Virus record (IMG/VR): IMGVR_UViG_3300020405_000037
Span: 1 to 20,465 of that record
DNA from: a virus
DNA: 20,465 nt
Strand: one strand, 5' to 3'
Positions 5,542 through 13,118 of this stretch are shown piece by piece. The notes below the pieces were generated by a model. It had not been told where the DNA came from. It searched no databases and worked only from the letters and a program-made list of their open reading frames with translations. Each line of letters opens with the position of its first letter. Positions within the stretch are counted from its first letter, which is position 1. The position numbers and the translations under genes were made by a program.

Positions 5542-6221
5542 GATTCAGCCAACAACTGCAAGACGATATTGTTCGTAATGCAGAGAGAATGTTTGATGAC
5601 AGTCTCAAAAAAGCAAGAGAGAACTACCCAAAAGACTGGGGTAAGAAACTGTATGACAGTTTGTTCTCAGCAGATATCCAAGCAAAGATGAATGCTTTGC
5701 CTACTGGATTCTTTGGTAAGATTGAAAGCCTATCACTTACAGGGTTCAGAAATGCACCCGAAGATGTATGGCAGACAGCACATACCAAGGTGGAAACATG
5801 GAAACGAGTAGACTTACGTCTGCAACTACCAAGTCCATTACCATTCCCACCACAGAAAGAGTGGCAGAACGCAGGGGATAGTGGGTACTACATGGACTAC
5901 TCAAGGTATGAGATTGATTTCCACAACGAGAAGTTTGAGTGGTTACATGAACCATTCAAGAAGTATACCCAAGGTATCTTCAATGCAGAAGCTAAGAAAG
6001 ATGAGTTTGTAGCAGGGGTCAAACAGATTGTGACTACCTATACAACACTAGCACCTGCATTGAAAGCATGGCAACCATTGTGGGATTTACTACCCGATGA
6101 TGCCAAGGAACGTCACAAGAAAATTACTGAGAAGCCTAAGCCAAAGACAGCACAAGATATTGGTGTGGACTTAAACAGTATGACGGCTCAAGTAACATTC
6201 AACAAACTAACAAGAAAGTGA
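5529..6221 (+). CDS. Hypothetical phage protein (230 aa)
   Basis: A 230-residue soluble protein from ATG 5529 behind GGAGG. The N-terminal helix (RFSQQLQDDIVRNAERMFDD) leads to ADIQAKMNALPTGFFGKIES, then a proline-rich stretch LPSPLPFPPQKEW near residue 100, a tyrosine- and aspartate-rich middle, and a basic end (KKITEKPKPKTAQ). The layout of an N-terminal basic helix followed by a MNALP-GFF motif reminds me of the Nmad5-type proteins linked to phage nucleotide modification, but I cannot confirm this and no modification genes are seen nearby. It is coupled to its neighbours and probably belongs to the same early module. Function unknown. Confidence 0.82.
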   Translation: MATVRFSQQLQDDIVRNAERMFDDSLKKARENYPKDWGKKLYDSLFSADIQAKMNALPTGFFGKIESLSLTGFRNAPEDVWQTAHTKVETWKRVDLRLQLPSPLPFPPQKEWQNAGDSGYYMDYSRYEIDFHNEKFEWLHEPFKKYTQGIFNAEAKKDEFVAGVKQIVTTYTTLAPALKAWQPLWDLLPDDAKERHKKITEKPKPKTAQDIGVDLNSMTAQVTFNKLTRK

Positions 6222-6228
6222 GGTAACT

Positions 6229-7347
6229 ATGCAAGAGTTTGGAAAACAACAACTTATCGAGTACATCCAAGAACAGATGACCGATAATAATCTAAGAGGT
6301 AGCTACGCAAATGATACTAATGGTGGTCGTAGGTTGGATACCTATGACCAGTTTGCCAAGGAGTTTGCAAGATGTCGTGACCACAGTAAAGGTCGTAAGA
6401 TATCGGCAAGCTTCAGACTGTTCAAGCATGACTCAGTACAACAAGGTGTCACATCTTATGTCGTCAATCTTGAGGGGTACGGCAGTCAACCATTCATGCG
6501 TATAACACCTGACAACATAGTGGAGTTTATTGCACCACCACAAGCAGTATGGCAACACTCACAGTCTATCGTGTCATCATCGTATCGTTGGATACCATTC
6601 CTGTTTGAGCGACACAAGAAAGGTTTGTATCGTGTAACACATACAATGAAACATGATACAGACTTCTGCACAAGACTTACTCAATGGTATCAGAACAAGT
6701 TGCATGAAGCTAAAATGTTATCTGATGATGTAAGTGAAGCGTTGTGTAATGACATGAGGTCTGCCACTTACATGTCACAATGGCGATTGAACAGCGAGAT
6801 GATGAGAGAAGCACCTGCTTACTTTCAAGGTATCAAGTTCAACATCATTACTGGCGAGTGTCTCAATCGTAGACCCGATGATAAGTTCGTTGAGAAACCT
6901 GCTGAACGTAAGATATGGCGACAAGCACTAGCCAAGTTCAAGCGTGGTATCAAAGCAAGGGCAAAGGTTCGTGCCTTTGATCCATTGATTGAGAAAGTGT
7001 GGGCAGAGCGACAGTCTCAGAACCGATACCATTGGAAGCAACCCGATTGGTCTAGTCAACCTTGGCTTGACTTGCTTGAGAAATCAATACGAGACAACGA
7101 GTTCCCACACGAACTGTTGATAGGCTTCTGTTCTACACCACCAAGTGGGTACTACCAACAATCCAAGCCTACAAGCAAGGAAGTATTTGATGGTGTTCAC
7201 AAGATACTGAACGACATGTCAGTCGAATTGCGTAGACGATTCAATGTCTTTGAGAAAGAAGGACATGATGAGAAGCGTGAGGAGAAGTACAAGTATACCT
7301 ATTACGGAAAGAATACACTAACAATAGAGGAAGCGAGGAAACTATGA
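6229..7347 (+). CDS. Hypothetical phage protein (372 aa)
   Basis: A 372-residue soluble protein starting at ATG 6229, seven bases after the previous stop, with GAGGTAAC as ribosome binding site. It is basic, rich in W, Y, R and K, and has no signal peptide or membrane segment. The middle contains PAERKIWRQALAKFKRGIKA, a basic helix that could touch nucleic acid, and the C-terminal part contains TPPSGYYQQSKPTSKEVFD. The end is strongly charged (EKEGHDEKREEKYKY). I find no Walker, nuclease or zinc motif. Its stop overlaps the start of the Ntn hydrolase by ATGA, so the two are translationally coupled. Function unknown; a regulatory or nucleic-acid-binding role is only suggested by composition. 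Confidence 0.85.
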   Translation: MQEFGKQQLIEYIQEQMTDNNLRGSYANDTNGGRRLDTYDQFAKEFARCRDHSKGRKISASFRLFKHDSVQQGVTSYVVNLEGYGSQPFMRITPDNIVEFIAPPQAVWQHSQSIVSSSYRWIPFLFERHKKGLYRVTHTMKHDTDFCTRLTQWYQNKLHEAKMLSDDVSEALCNDMRSATYMSQWRLNSEMMREAPAYFQGIKFNIITGECLNRRPDDKFVEKPAERKIWRQALAKFKRGIKARAKVRAFDPLIEKVWAERQSQNRYHWKQPDWSSQPWLDLLEKSIRDNEFPHELLIGFCSTPPSGYYQQSKPTSKEVFDGVHKILNDMSVELRRRFNVFEKEGHDEKREEKYKYTYYGKNTLTIEEARKL

Positions 7348-7802
7348 CAGTAATAGCATGGGATGGAAAGACCCTTGCTACTGACAGAATGGCTAACGAT
7401 GGCTCTCAGAAATGGGAGTCATCAAAGGCTTGGTATGGCATGAGCAAGGAGAAAGAAGTAGTAATCATTACAGGTGTTGGACTAGCATCCTACATTAGAG
7501 AACTATCGGAATGGTATCAGCAAGGTATGGAGGGTGATGTACCCCTACAAAAACCCGGCATGGCACAACTTATTGTGGTGAAGAAAGACGGACTGTATGA
7601 ACTATCATACAAGATGTTGATACCAAGGACGACACCCTACTCTGCGTTTGGAGATGGGAAGGAGATAGCACTTGGTGCGTTGGCAATGGGTGCTACTGCA
7701 AGTCAAGCTGTAAACATTTGTAACGAACACTCTTTACAATGTGGTAAAGGTGTGGAATTATTCACTTTACACGGAGGTAACGATGAGCAGAAAGAATGCT
7801 AA
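7344..7802 (+). CDS. Proteasome beta-subunit-like Ntn hydrolase
   Basis: A 152-residue protein with the layout of a proteasome/HslV beta subunit. It starts MTVIAWDGKTLATDR, so removal of Met would expose Thr2 as the N-terminal nucleophile; Asp14 and Lys28 fall where the catalytic Asp and Lys are expected. Later, AFGDGKEIALGALAMGATAS followed by AVNICNEHSLQCG matches the helix-bearing half of the fold. Such short stand-alone Ntn proteins are known in phages and bacteria but their substrates are unclear. No AAA unfoldase lies directly beside it, although the MoxR-type ATPase is about 4 kb upstream. Start ATG 7344 overlaps the preceding stop (ATGA). The C-terminal HGGNDEQKEC is read from the next gene's ribosome binding site and start region. 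Confidence 0.88.
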   Translation: MTVIAWDGKTLATDRMANDGSQKWESSKAWYGMSKEKEVVIITGVGLASYIRELSEWYQQGMEGDVPLQKPGMAQLIVVKKDGLYELSYKMLIPRTTPYSAFGDGKEIALGALAMGATASQAVNICNEHSLQCGKGVELFTLHGGNDEQKEC

Positions 7803-8079
7803 GTATAAACGAGGTAACATACTAAAGAAAGCAGACAAGCTAACATCGGTAGACAGACAAGATGACCACGGAGACTTTGCAGATAATGCTAGAGTTACAG
7901 CAGAGTTGTGGACTACATACAAGGGGGTTGAGTTTAACCCCCACGATGTACCAGTCATGTTGGCTTTACTGAAAGTAGCTAGGATAAAACAGAACCCCAA
8001 GCATGTTGATAACTATGTGGACATGTGTGGCTATGGTGCATTAGCAGGAGAACAAGTTCCTGTAAGGGGGAAGCAATGA
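7783..8079 (+). CDS. DUF6378-type phage protein (98 aa)
   Basis: A 98-residue protein from ATG 7783 behind GGAGGTAACG; it overlaps the Ntn hydrolase by 20 bases. After a basic N-terminus the sequence runs DRQDDHGDFADNARVTAELW, then VEFNPHDVPVMLALLKVARI and HVDNYVDMCGYGALAGE. This series (an acid-rich DR..DHGD segment, MALLKVARI, then DxxGYGALAGE) matches a family I know as DUF6378, small phage and bacterial proteins that may be related in fold to all-alpha nucleotide pyrophosphohydrolases. Nucleotide hydrolysis is inferred from that resemblance and not shown. It sits just before the DNA polymerase and shares a TGA/ATG overlap with it, which would suit a role in nucleotide supply or DNA metabolism. 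Confidence 0.82.
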   Translation: MSRKNAKYKRGNILKKADKLTSVDRQDDHGDFADNARVTAELWTTYKGVEFNPHDVPVMLALLKVARIKQNPKHVDNYVDMCGYGALAGEQVPVRGKQ

Positions 8080-9950
8080 GAGTAATCACGATTGACTTTG
8101 AAACATACTATAGTCGTGAGTATTCCCTATCCAAGATGACAACCGAAGCCTACATCAGAGACCCAAGGTTTGAGGTTATTGGTGTAGGTATAAAGGTAGA
8201 TGATAACCCACCCGATTGGTATAGTGGGGAGGATGTCGGTAGGTTTCTGAACTCACTAGACTATTCGGAAGATGCTATCCTTGCACATAATACTGTGTTC
8301 GATGGTGCTATCCTATCTTGGTTGTATGGTATCAAGCCTAAGTTTTGGTTTGATACTTTGTCTATGGCTAGACCATTCCATCATGCAAATGTGGGGGGTT
8401 CTCTCAAGGCATTGGCAAACTTCTATAACCTTGGTCAAAAGGGAGATGAGATTATACAAGGTCTTGGTAAGAAACGCAAAGACTTCTCACCACAAGAACT
8501 TGACAGGTATGCTGACTATTGTTTGCAGGATATAAACTTGACATACAAACTATATGAAAAGCTGAGATACAAAGTACCTGTATCTGAACTTATGATTATA
8601 GATCAAACAATCCGTATGTATACCGAGCCTACTATACAACTAGATCGGCAGGTTTTATCTGACCATTTACAAAAGGTTAAAGATGACAAGCGACAACTGA
8701 TTGAATCACTAGCACTCAAAGGTATTAGTGAGGACAGAGTTAAGAAGGCTCTGATGTCTAATCAAATCTTTGCAAAGATACTAGAAACTGTTGGTGTAGA
8801 ACCACCGATGAAGACTAGCCTACGCACTGGTAAAGAAACCTATGCGTTTGCAAAGACAGACAAAGAGTTTACTGCTTTGCTCGACCACCCTAACCCAAAG
8901 GTTCAGACTCTAGTGGCGGCAAGACTTGGTACAAAGTCTACCATCGAAGAGACTAGGACTGAGAACCTTATGAAAGTAGCAGATAGGGGAGCATTACCTA
9001 TTATGCTCAACTACTATGGCGCACATACAGGTAGGTTTAGTGGTGGCGATAAGCTGAACTTACAGAACTTACCTAGGAATGGTGCTATTCGTAAAGCTAT
9101 TACTGCACCCGAAGGTCATGTCTTGATTGCTTGTGACTCGTCACAGATAGAAGCTCGTATGGTTGCGTATATCGCAGGACAAGATGATCTTGTGCAAGCA
9201 TTCCGTGAGGGCAGAGATGTGTACAGTGAATTTGCATCCGAAGTCTACGGCAAGAAAGTTACAAAAAATGATAAGATTCAAAGGTTTGTAGGGAAAACTT
9301 GTATTTTAGGACTCGGGTATGGTATGGGTCATGTAAAGTTTAGAGCCACTCTTGCTCTTGGGCAAGGTGGTATAGCTGTAGATATAGATGAGAACGAAGC
9401 CAAACGTATTGTAAACTTATACCGACAGAAGAATCATAAGATAGTATCACTATGGCATAGCTGTGGTCATGCTCTGAATGGTATGGTGTCGGGTGCATCG
9501 GGTAACATATGTGACCTACTACCTTATGATAAGGATGGTATAGTTTTACCTAATGGACTGAGAATAAAATACAATGCGTTGCGTAATACGGCTGATGGTT
9601 TTGAGTATATATCTGACGCTAGGACTTTCCGTAAACTTACACAGAAAAGATTGATGACTGGTGAACAGCAGAAGATTGACTGGACTAGGATTTACGGAGG
9701 TAAAGTTACAGAGAATGTGGTACAGGCTTTGGCTAGGATTGTAGTCGCAGAACAGATGGCATCAATCGGACAGTCATATCATGTTGCTTTTCAAGTACAT
9801 GATGAAGTTATTATCACGGCCCGGGAACACGACACAACACACGCACGACAACTTGTTGAGAGGAAAATGTCTTCACCACCACGCTGGGCGAAGGACTTGC
9901 CTGTTGCATGCGAGTCGGGTGTAGGTTATAATTATGGAGAAGCGAAATGA
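8076..9950 (+). CDS. polA: Family A DNA polymerase with 3'-5' exonuclease domain
   Basis: A 624-residue replicative DNA polymerase. The N-terminal DEDD exonuclease has D7 and E9 (IDFETY), D76 (AHNTVFDG) and D152 with Y148 (YCLQD). The polymerase domain has motif A at D354 (CDSSQIEAR, with Ser where Tyr is usual in DYSQIE), motif B around R403 and K407 (GKTCILGLGYG) and motif C HDE at 575-577. There is no 5'-3' exonuclease domain, as usual for phage enzymes. The residue matching Phe762 of E. coli Pol I is Leu411. Start ATG 8076 overlaps the previous stop; an upstream ATG at 8025 overlaps the preceding gene and lacks a ribosome binding site. It leads the replication block. Confidence 0.97.
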   Translation: MRVITIDFETYYSREYSLSKMTTEAYIRDPRFEVIGVGIKVDDNPPDWYSGEDVGRFLNSLDYSEDAILAHNTVFDGAILSWLYGIKPKFWFDTLSMARPFHHANVGGSLKALANFYNLGQKGDEIIQGLGKKRKDFSPQELDRYADYCLQDINLTYKLYEKLRYKVPVSELMIIDQTIRMYTEPTIQLDRQVLSDHLQKVKDDKRQLIESLALKGISEDRVKKALMSNQIFAKILETVGVEPPMKTSLRTGKETYAFAKTDKEFTALLDHPNPKVQTLVAARLGTKSTIEETRTENLMKVADRGALPIMLNYYGAHTGRFSGGDKLNLQNLPRNGAIRKAITAPEGHVLIACDSSQIEARMVAYIAGQDDLVQAFREGRDVYSEFASEVYGKKVTKNDKIQRFVGKTCILGLGYGMGHVKFRATLALGQGGIAVDIDENEAKRIVNLYRQKNHKIVSLWHSCGHALNGMVSGASGNICDLLPYDKDGIVLPNGLRIKYNALRNTADGFEYISDARTFRKLTQKRLMTGEQQKIDWTRIYGGKVTENVVQALARIVVAEQMASIGQSYHVAFQVHDEVIITAREHDTTHARQLVERKMSSPPRWAKDLPVACESGVGYNYGEAK

Positions 9951-10192
9951 TAAATGAAGATGAACTGCCTAGTGACTTTAAGGCACATAATAATAAGAAA
10001 CAAAGGATACTTGAGATACTTGACAAGGTATCCAATGCCGTGAAGGAGAACACCTCGGCAGAAGAACTACTTGTCATGGTAAAGTTAGACGGAGAGTATG
10101 TAAGGTTTTCTAGTATGCTAGAAAGCAGTACAGAAACCATAGCTATACTTGAGATGCTCAAGCATGACATAATTAAGAGGATGTCTATATGA
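9947..10192 (+). CDS. Small hypothetical protein (81 aa)
   Basis: An 81-residue acidic, mostly helical protein linked to the polymerase by an ATGA overlap and to the next nuclease by another. GGAG lies upstream of ATG 9947. It begins MINEDELPSDFKAHNNKKQR and continues with a long helix and the segment LLVMVKLDGEYVRFSSMLES. I do not recognise it. Its place between polymerase and Cas4-like nuclease in a strictly coupled run suggests a small replication or recombination accessory, which is inference. Confidence 0.8.
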   Translation: MINEDELPSDFKAHNNKKQRILEILDKVSNAVKENTSAEELLVMVKLDGEYVRFSSMLESSTETIAILEMLKHDIIKRMSI

Positions 10193-10839
10193 CATTATCA
10201 CATTCATTCTCGTCTATTAAAATGTACGAGAACTGCCCTAAACGATACTATCATCAGAGGGTAACTAAAGAAGTAAAGGACACAGGTAGTGATGCCACTA
10301 TCTATGGTGAACGAGTACACGAAGCACTTGAACATAGACTGGATAAACAAGTGGCATTACCTGCTGAGTCTGAAGCCTATGAACCTCTATGTAAAAGCAT
10401 AGAGGATATGGGTGGAACTTTACAGGTGGAGCAGAAGCTAACACTAAATGAAAACCTTACACCAACAACTTGGTGGGAGAAGGATGCTTGGCTACGATCC
10501 ATACTTGATGTTCTAGTTTTGTTTGATGATAAGGCTATCGTTATGGATTGGAAGACTGGTAAACGTAGACCCGACTTTTCACAGTTAGAGATGTTTGCGT
10601 TGCAGGTGTTCCAACACTACCCAAACATTAATAAGGTTCAGTCAACTTTTGTATGGCTAAAAGATATGTCACTAGACTCGCAGACATATAGTAGAGTAGA
10701 TACAGATGACATGTGGGTAAAGTTACTGAGCAAAACAGAACGCATTAACCAATCATTTGCAAACAATAATTGGCCACCAAAACCTAGCGGATTATGTAGG
10801 TTTTGTCCTGCAAAAAATATTTGTGAGTTTGCTACTTGA
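10189..10839 (+). CDS. Cas4/RecB-like PD-(D/E)XK nuclease with likely Fe-S cluster
   Basis: A 216-residue nuclease of the PD-(D/E)XK superfamily. Active-site positions are H44 (ERVHEALEH), D107 (ILDVLV) and D120-x-K122 (MDWKTGK), followed by SQLEMFAL (131-138), the QxxxYxL-like motif of RecB-type nucleases. Four cysteines, C16 (NCPKRYY) and C203, C206 and C212 (CRFCPAKNIC), have the spacing of the Fe-S cluster in Cas4 and AddB nucleases. It probably degrades or trims DNA ends during replication-linked recombination. No CRISPR array or cas1/cas2 gene is in the window, so a CRISPR role is not supported. Start ATG 10189 is coupled to the previous gene (ATGA). Confidence 0.92.
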   Translation: MTLSHSFSSIKMYENCPKRYYHQRVTKEVKDTGSDATIYGERVHEALEHRLDKQVALPAESEAYEPLCKSIEDMGGTLQVEQKLTLNENLTPTTWWEKDAWLRSILDVLVLFDDKAIVMDWKTGKRRPDFSQLEMFALQVFQHYPNINKVQSTFVWLKDMSLDSQTYSRVDTDDMWVKLLSKTERINQSFANNNWPPKPSGLCRFCPAKNICEFAT

Positions 10840-10861
10840 CATTTATGTAAAGAATAATAAT

Positions 10862-11161
10862 ATGAGTAATACCCCCGAGGGAAAAATTAAACGTTGGTTA
10901 GACAAGTCACTGAAAGAACTTGACGTTTGGTTTTACAGCCCACAGAGTGGGCCTTTCGGTAAAGCAGGCATACCCGATAGGGTAGCCATAGTGAAGGGTA
11001 GATTTGTAGGTATAGAATGCAAGGCTGATAAAAATAAAAAGCCGACTGCATTACAAACCAAAACGATGAAGGAGATAGAGATGCACGGTGGCAAATGTTT
11101 TTTAGTTTACGACAAAGAAACTATACAAGAAGTTATTACTTATATTAAGGGCGAACAATGA
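10862..11161 (+). CDS. VRR-NUC domain nuclease (99 aa)
   Basis: A 99-residue VRR-NUC protein. The motif runs GIPD (36-39), IECK (51-54) and Q65 (KPTALQ), giving the D...ExK...Q catalytic pattern of the PD-(D/E)XK fold. Small stand-alone VRR-NUC proteins in phages are often next to a SNF2-type helicase, as here; some cut branched DNA such as Holliday junctions. Start ATG 10862 is 22 bases after the previous stop and has only a weak AAAGAA-like ribosome binding site; a longer frame from 10757 would overlap the Fe-S nuclease by 83 bases and is less likely. Its stop overlaps the helicase start by ATGA, so the two are co-translated. Confidence 0.93.
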   Translation: MSNTPEGKIKRWLDKSLKELDVWFYSPQSGPFGKAGIPDRVAIVKGRFVGIECKADKNKKPTALQTKTMKEIEMHGGKCFLVYDKETIQEVITYIKGEQ

Positions 11162-12708
11162 TTGTTATTGAACAAGCAAAAGCTATTGCTCTTAACCCAA
11201 AGCACCCGAATCAAATTTTACAAACGATTCCTACCGCCCGCATGCTGAAGTATGACGGAGCAGAACTTGTTGTAGCACCACACAAACTTGACGAAGTGAA
11301 GGTGTTACGCAACCTAGGATTTCAAGTACCATCCCCCATACTACATTATTATAACTGGACAGGTCGTTATACACCTTACGAACATCAACGCATGACTTCT
11401 GCTTTTCTTACCATGCACAAGAAAGCATTGGTACTTAACGAGATAGGAACTGGTAAAACACAGTCAGCATTGTGGGCATCAGATTATCTTATGGAGATAG
11501 GAGAAGTTAAGAAGGTACTAATTATATCACCACTATCTACACTTGAGAGAGTATGGGGTGATGGTATCTTTATGAACTTTCCTCATCGTACATCACTAAC
11601 TTTACATGGAACAAGTGCAAGAAGAAAGAAGTTACTCAAGACAGAAGCAGACTTCTATATTATAAATCACGATGGTTTCAATATTATATCCGATGATGCT
11701 GTCAACATGTTTGACCTTGTTATTGTAGATGAAGCCGCCGTTCTTAGAAACCCATCAACAAACAGATTCAAGACGCTCAGGAAGTTTATGGACAAACACC
11801 CGAGAACTCGTTTGTGGTTGATGACAGGTACACCCACCCCGAATGATCCCACCGATGCTTGGGCATTAGCCAAGCTAGTGGATAGTCCACACTGCACTAA
11901 AACTTATACTGCTTTCAGAGAAGCCGTGATGATGAAGATAGGTCAGTGGAGATGGATACCAAGGCCCGAATCAATAGAGGTAGTAAAGCACATCCTGTAC
12001 CCTGCTGTTAGGTATACAAGAGATGAATGCTTTGACCTACCCGATACAGTCTATCAAACAAGAAAGATAGACCTCACCCCCGAACAGAAGAAACATTACT
12101 CAATCATGCTGAAACATTTTGTAACACAGCTTGAAGAAGAAGGAACAATCACTGCTGTCAATGAAGCCGTGAAGCTACAGAAACTTGTACAGATAAGTTG
12201 TGGTGTAGTGTACGGAGATGATGGCAGGCACATTGAAGTTGATTGTTCGCCAAGAGTCAAAGTTGTTAAAGAGATCATAGAGGAAGTTGGGGGTAAGGTT
12301 ATAGTTTTTGTTCCCCTTACAGGAACATTAAACATGTTGGAAAGAGAACTCTCAAAGACATGGGATGTAGCTGTTGTTAATGGAGAAGTATCAGCTTCAA
12401 AGCGTAACACTATCTTTCATAACTTTCAGAATGAAAAGAATCCACATGTACTAATTGCTCACCCTGCGACTATGGCACATGGTCTAACTCTTACCGCCGC
12501 ATCTACTGTGGTGTGGTATGGGCCAGTGACTAGCAATGAGCAGTACATTCAAGCGAATGGTCGTATTGAAAGGATAGGTAAGAAACATGTCTCTAACGTC
12601 ATACACATAGAGTCAACAGACCTAGAGTATAAGATGTACGAGAGACTTAAAAATAAACAAAAACTACAAGGTCTTTTACTAGACCTTATACAGAAGGAAA
12701 CGAGGTAA
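11158..12708 (+). CDS. SNF2-like superfamily 2 helicase
   Basis: A 516-residue SF2 helicase of the SNF2-like class. YEHQ (74-77) acts as Q motif, NEIGTGKT (94-101) as Walker A, DEAA (191-194) as Walker B and TGTP (223-226) as motif III. The C-terminal RecA-like domain ends with GRIERIG (468-474), the arginine-finger motif VI. Phage SNF2-like proteins move on double-stranded DNA and are coupled to VRR-NUC nucleases; the junction here is an ATGA overlap. A role in branch migration, fork remodelling or removing bound proteins is likely but not shown. The N-terminal 70 residues have no recognised fold. Confidence 0.95.
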   Translation: MIVIEQAKAIALNPKHPNQILQTIPTARMLKYDGAELVVAPHKLDEVKVLRNLGFQVPSPILHYYNWTGRYTPYEHQRMTSAFLTMHKKALVLNEIGTGKTQSALWASDYLMEIGEVKKVLIISPLSTLERVWGDGIFMNFPHRTSLTLHGTSARRKKLLKTEADFYIINHDGFNIISDDAVNMFDLVIVDEAAVLRNPSTNRFKTLRKFMDKHPRTRLWLMTGTPTPNDPTDAWALAKLVDSPHCTKTYTAFREAVMMKIGQWRWIPRPESIEVVKHILYPAVRYTRDECFDLPDTVYQTRKIDLTPEQKKHYSIMLKHFVTQLEEEGTITAVNEAVKLQKLVQISCGVVYGDDGRHIEVDCSPRVKVVKEIIEEVGGKVIVFVPLTGTLNMLERELSKTWDVAVVNGEVSASKRNTIFHNFQNEKNPHVLIAHPATMAHGLTLTAASTVVWYGPVTSNEQYIQANGRIERIGKKHVSNVIHIESTDLEYKMYERLKNKQKLQGLLLDLIQKETR

Positions 12709-12710
12709 CT

Positions 12711-13118
12711 ATGGAACTAACTACAGATAAAGTTATTGCCACATACCTCAAGTTGAGAGGACAGAAGGAAGCTATAGAAGCTGAAGCCAAAGAAAAGGTT
12801 GCAGATATAAAAGCTAATCTTCTCAAACTTGAAGCGTGGCTAAAAGAAAAGATGGATGCTGATGGTGAAACTTCTAAGAAGACACCATTCGGTACAGCGT
12901 TCATAACGACTACCGACTTTGCCCAAGTGGGAGATTGGGATGCAGTCTTAGGTTTTATTCAGAAGAATGAAGCATGGGATATGCTAGAGAAAAGAGTCAG
13001 TAAGACAGCAGTGCGTGGCTATATTGATGCCAACAAAGCTGTTCCCGATGGTGTTAATTATGGCACACGAATAGATGTTAATGTTCGTAAGCCTGTGAAT
13101 AAGGCAGACGACAAATGA
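12711..13118 (+). CDS. Conserved phage protein with coiled coil (135 aa)
   Basis: A 135-residue protein from ATG 12711, two bases after the helicase stop, behind GAGGTAACT. Residues about 14-50 form a coiled coil rich in A, E and K (AIEAEAKEKVADIKANLLKL). The second half contains GTAFITTTDFAQVGDWDAVL, then WDMLEKRVSKTAV and PDGVNYGTRIDVNVRK. I recognise this layout as a common phage family of unknown function that travels with single-strand-binding proteins and helicases. The coiled coil followed by a beta-rich domain may serve in DNA-end handling or as an inhibitor of host nuclease, but that is not established. It overlaps the next gene by ATGA. Confidence 0.85.
   Translation: MELTTDKVIATYLKLRGQKEAIEAEAKEKVADIKANLLKLEAWLKEKMDADGETSKKTPFGTAFITTTDFAQVGDWDAVLGFIQKNEAWDMLEKRVSKTAVRGYIDANKAVPDGVNYGTRIDVNVRKPVNKADDK

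Noticed and set aside
10189-10839. CRISPR-associated Cas4
   Set aside because: The nuclease has the Cas4-like cysteine set, but no array, cas1 or cas2 is present and its neighbours are phage replication genes.
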